NCBI RefSeq assembly: GCF_900564145.1 | Contig: NZ_UOOB01000001.1 | Location: 2,358,754 to 2,422,753 of the forward strand | Length of the DNA stretch: 64,000 bases | Reading direction: 5' to 3' | Origin: Comamonas sp. lk | GTDB taxonomy: Bacteria > Pseudomonadota > Gammaproteobacteria > Burkholderiales > Burkholderiaceae_C | Shown: piece after piece, positions 62,138 to 64,000 of the stretch | How the letters are laid out: the number at the start of each line of letters is the position of its first letter | Position numbering within the stretch: the stretch's first letter is position 1 | Made by a program: the position numbers and the translations under genes | Notes under the pieces: generated by a model | Seen by the model: only the letters and a program-made list of their open reading frames with translations | Database searches by the model: none | Told to the model about the DNA's origin: nothing

Positions 62138-63485
62138 TGGCCACCTCCCCATTGGCGTGTACCGCCCACGACTGAATTGCGTTGTTGTGATAGATGGAGC
62201 GACTGCCGCGCACGGCGCGCAGCTGCTGGTAGGTGGGCTGGACATAACCGGTTTCGTCCATGGCGCGGCTTTGAATAATGCATTCCTCACCGTTCCACAC
62301 CCAGTCCAGATTGAAGCGGCTGAGACATTTGTCCATCACCGGGCCTTCCAGCCGCGCGCTGCGCCAGTTGCGGCCGCCGTCCACGCTCACGTCCACACGC
62401 TTGATCCTGCCGCGCCCCGACCAGGCCAGGCCCGTAATGTTGTAGAAGCCTTTGTCCAGCAACATCTGCCCGCCCGATGGCGTGGTCACCACGCTTTTGC
62501 ATTCCTGAATGCTGCTGTACTGGCGATGCTGGCCGTCGGGCATCAGATCCACGTAGTGGATGGCTTCATCCTTGGTCGCGTAAGGCATGTCGCCAACTTC
62601 GATGCGACGCAGGTATTTCACCCAGCTCACGCCTTGGACGCCGGGCACCACCAGACGCAGCGGATAGCCTTGTTCGGGCCGCAGCATTTCACCGTTCTGG
62701 CCGTAGGCCACCAGTACCTGGCCCGAAGTGATGAGCTCCACCGGAATGGTGCGCGTCATGGACGATCCATCAGCACCTTCCGCGAGAATGAATTTGCCTT
62801 TTTTCAGATCTGCGCCAGCCATCTCCAGCAACTGGATCAGGGGCACGCCTGTGAACTCGCTGCAAGACAGCATGCCGTGCGTGTACTGCACCGTTGGCAC
62901 GGCCACATTGCCCCATTCCATGCCGGTGTTGGCACCGCATTCGATGAAATGAAAGCGCGATACCGAGGGCAGGCGCATGATTTCGTCCATGGTGAAGACC
63001 TTGGCGTTCTTCACCAGACCATTGACCATCAGGCGGTGCTTGGATGGATCGATATCCCACCAGCCCTGGTGATGGCGTTCGAAATGCAGTCCGCTGGGCG
63101 TGACGATGCCAAAAAGCGATTGCAGCGGTGCAAACGACACCGATGCCTGCTTGGTCTGAGTCAGTCCCGGGCTTTGGCGGCGCTGCACATTGGCCTCGAA
63201 TTTCGAAGGTTTGCCATAGCCATCGGTGACCACGGCCTGGCCCAGCCCCTTGCTGTGTGCGGGCAACTCCAGAATATTCGGATCACCATCGCCCACGGCT
63301 GCTGCGTGCACGGATGTCGTCGCTGCAGCCGTACCGGCCGCTGCCACAAAAGCGCTGCGTATGAAGTCGCGTCGCCCGGCCTTGGCCTCGGCAAACACCG
63401 TGCCCACGGCTTGTGCAGGCACGAAATTCTCAGGTGCCTTGCGCACCTTGCCCATCAGGTGATCGAGCATAAGCTCCCTTTCCAT
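62121..63485 (-). CDS. soxC: Sulfur dehydrogenase molybdopterin subunit SoxC
   Basis: A 454-residue molybdenum protein of the sulfite oxidase family. The Mo-coordinating Cys is Cys183 in FHFIECGANTGMEW. A twin-arginine-like signal is internal (GRRDFIRSAFVAAAGTAAAT, about residues 37-56), and the C-terminal dimerisation domain has YNITGLAWSGRGRIKRVDVS. The ATG at 63485 is used here; Met6 at 63470 has GGGAG close upstream and is a good alternative. With SoxD it oxidises the sulfane sulfur on SoxY. It follows a small cytochrome gene by 40 bp. Confidence 0.93.
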   Translation of the reverse strand: MERELMLDHLMGKVRKAPENFVPAQAVGTVFAEAKAGRRDFIRSAFVAAAGTAAATTSVHAAAVGDGDPNILELPAHSKGLGQAVVTDGYGKPSKFEANVQRRQSPGLTQTKQASVSFAPLQSLFGIVTPSGLHFERHHQGWWDIDPSKHRLMVNGLVKNAKVFTMDEIMRLPSVSRFHFIECGANTGMEWGNVAVPTVQYTHGMLSCSEFTGVPLIQLLEMAGADLKKGKFILAEGADGSSMTRTIPVELITSGQVLVAYGQNGEMLRPEQGYPLRLVVPGVQGVSWVKYLRRIEVGDMPYATKDEAIHYVDLMPDGQHRQYSSIQECKSVVTTPSGGQMLLDKGFYNITGLAWSGRGRIKRVDVSVDGGRNWRSARLEGPVMDKCLSRFNLDWVWNGEECIIQSRAMDETGYVQPTYQQLRAVRGSRSIYHNNAIQSWAVHANGEVANVQLA

Positions 63486-63525
63486 GCGCAGACTTCGTTG
63501 GTCGGTACAGTGCTGCAGGCCATGT

Positions 63526-63846
63526 TTATTTGGACCCCGCCAGGATCCAGGCGGCCAGCGTGCTGGCGTCGGCCTCGCTCAGCGCAGCCTGCGCCGGCAT
63601 GGGAATCGGGCCCCATTTGCCAGAACCTCCGGCCTTGATGCTCTTGGTGATCTGTGTTTGCGCGTCTGTCTGGCCTGCATATTTTTTGGCGATCTCCTGA
63701 AACGCAGGGCCCACCAGCTTCTTGTCCACCGCGTGGCATGCCAGACAGGCATTCTTTTGCGCCAGAGCCTGATTGGCTGACGCAATGCCGGGCCACATTG
63801 CCGTGGCCACCATCGCCGCACCGCCTAGCCAAGATTTCCAATGCAT
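63526..63846 (-). CDS. Small c-type cytochrome (c551/c552-like) at the head of the sox operon
   Basis: A 106-residue monohaem cytochrome c. The signal MHWKSWLGGAAMVATAMWPG ends at IASA, the haem site is CLACH (about residues 34-38), and GPIPMPAQAALSEADAST includes the Met ligand. The start at 63846 has AAGGAG upstream. It resembles the C-terminal domain of SoxD (GSIPMPPQPQLSDDDARL) and probably carries electrons from Sox enzymes to a terminal oxidase. Gene order suggests it is the first gene of the sox transcript. Confidence 0.88.
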   Translation of the reverse strand: MHWKSWLGGAAMVATAMWPGIASANQALAQKNACLACHAVDKKLVGPAFQEIAKKYAGQTDAQTQITKSIKAGGSGKWGPIPMPAQAALSEADASTLAAWILAGSK

Positions 63847-63858
63847 CACCGCAGTCTC

Positions 63859-63876
63859 CTTATATTTGTATATAAG
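63859..63876. promoter_or_regulatory. AT-rich palindrome overlapping the ribosome binding site of the sox operon
   Basis: CTTATAT-TTGT-ATATAAG is a perfect inverted repeat with 7-bp arms, 13 bp upstream of the first sox ATG. In the transcript one arm runs into the Shine-Dalgarno (AUAUAAGGAG). It could be an operator for an ArsR-type sulfur regulator or a hairpin masking the ribosome site. Bases 63877-64000 hold no gene start I can support. Confidence 0.4.
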
Positions 63877-64000
63877 CATGTTGTTATGCATTAGTTTCCA
63901 GCAAGCGCTGAATTTGTGATTGGGCAATTACCCTCGTTGTTCTGATTTGAGACAGCGCCGACGTTCAGTCAACGCCCACGGACAGCGGCGCGGGCCTGTT

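Noticed and set aside
1..64000. CRISPR arrays, tRNA or rRNA genes, insertion sequences
   Set aside because: No regularly spaced repeats, cloverleaf-like sequences or transposase frames were recognised on either strand.

Overview
This window looks like a chromosomal segment of a Gram-negative betaproteobacterium of the family Comamonadaceae, most likely Comamonas (a C. testosteroni/thiooxydans-like strain). The evidence is the high-GC coding style, four Bug/TctC-type periplasmic binding proteins, two trimeric porins ending in Phe, a soxCDYZAXB-ordered sulfur oxidation operon, an oxygen-dependent cobalamin pathway, and short dispersed repeats typical of this family. The genus is an inference; there is no rRNA or other taxonomic marker here. 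No tRNA, rRNA, CRISPR array, prophage or intact insertion sequence was seen.

Layout. (1) 1-1 kb: the 5' part of a TfdA/TauD-type dioxygenase, preceded by the C-terminal remnant of a quinone oxidoreductase and a perfect FNR-type site, with a divergent AraC-type regulator. (2) 2.2-14.6 kb: a LysR regulator divergent from a beta-oxidation operon (fused hydratase/dehydrogenase, thiolase, two acyl-CoA dehydrogenases, class III CoA-transferase, Bug protein), then etfB, etfA and a second Bug protein. The gene set resembles pimeloyl-CoA (dicarboxylate) degradation. This etfA copy carries an in-frame amber codon. (3) 14.8-32.7 kb: a cobalamin riboswitch followed by a tightly overlapping operon, cobO-btuF-btuC-btuD-cobW-cobN-chelatase ATPase-VWA protein-cobG-cobH-cobI-cobJ-cobL-cobE-cobM-cobF, interrupted by cobK on the opposite strand. 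(4) 32.9-37.4 kb: a second cobalamin riboswitch, a TonB-dependent receptor, a substrate-binding lipoprotein and a CbiX-like/[2Fe-2S] ferredoxin fusion. (5) 37.5-42.4 kb: the prkA(yeaG)-yeaH-spoVR(ycgB) stress operon. (6) 42.5-54 kb: an accessory catabolic region with two porins, two near-identical beta-keto acid cleavage enzymes (DUF849/BKACE), a second TfdA dioxygenase, a small alpha/beta hydrolase, two Bug proteins, a quinone oxidoreductase and an AraC regulator. (7) 54.5-55.6 kb: an agmatine deiminase-family gene with a frameshift that separates its signal peptide from its catalytic domain. (8) 55.6-64 kb: sox genes on the minus strand in the order cytochrome c, soxC, D, Y, Z, A, X, B, then a YeeE/YedE (TsuA-like) transporter.

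How the parts work together. The cob region imports corrinoids or cobalt complexes (BtuFCD, TonB receptor), methylates and contracts the corrin ring by the aerobic route (CobI, G, J, M, F, K, L, H), inserts cobalt with a CobN-type chelatase that uses ChlI/ChlD-like partners, and adenosylates it with CobO; both halves sit under B12 riboswitches. The beta-oxidation cluster would take CoA esters (made by the CoA-transferase) to acetyl-CoA, with electrons leaving through ETF. The Sox proteins oxidise thiosulfate on the SoxY carrier in the periplasm, with SoxCD present, so sulfate is the expected product.

The most notable observations are two apparently lesioned genes (etfA and the agmatine deiminase), a decayed quinone oxidoreductase, cobK embedded antisense in the cob operon with its start codon overlapping that of cobL, a repeat-like AT-rich palindrome inside cobN, and a B12-riboswitch module ending in a CbiX-like/ferredoxin protein that lacks the expected chelatase histidine motif.
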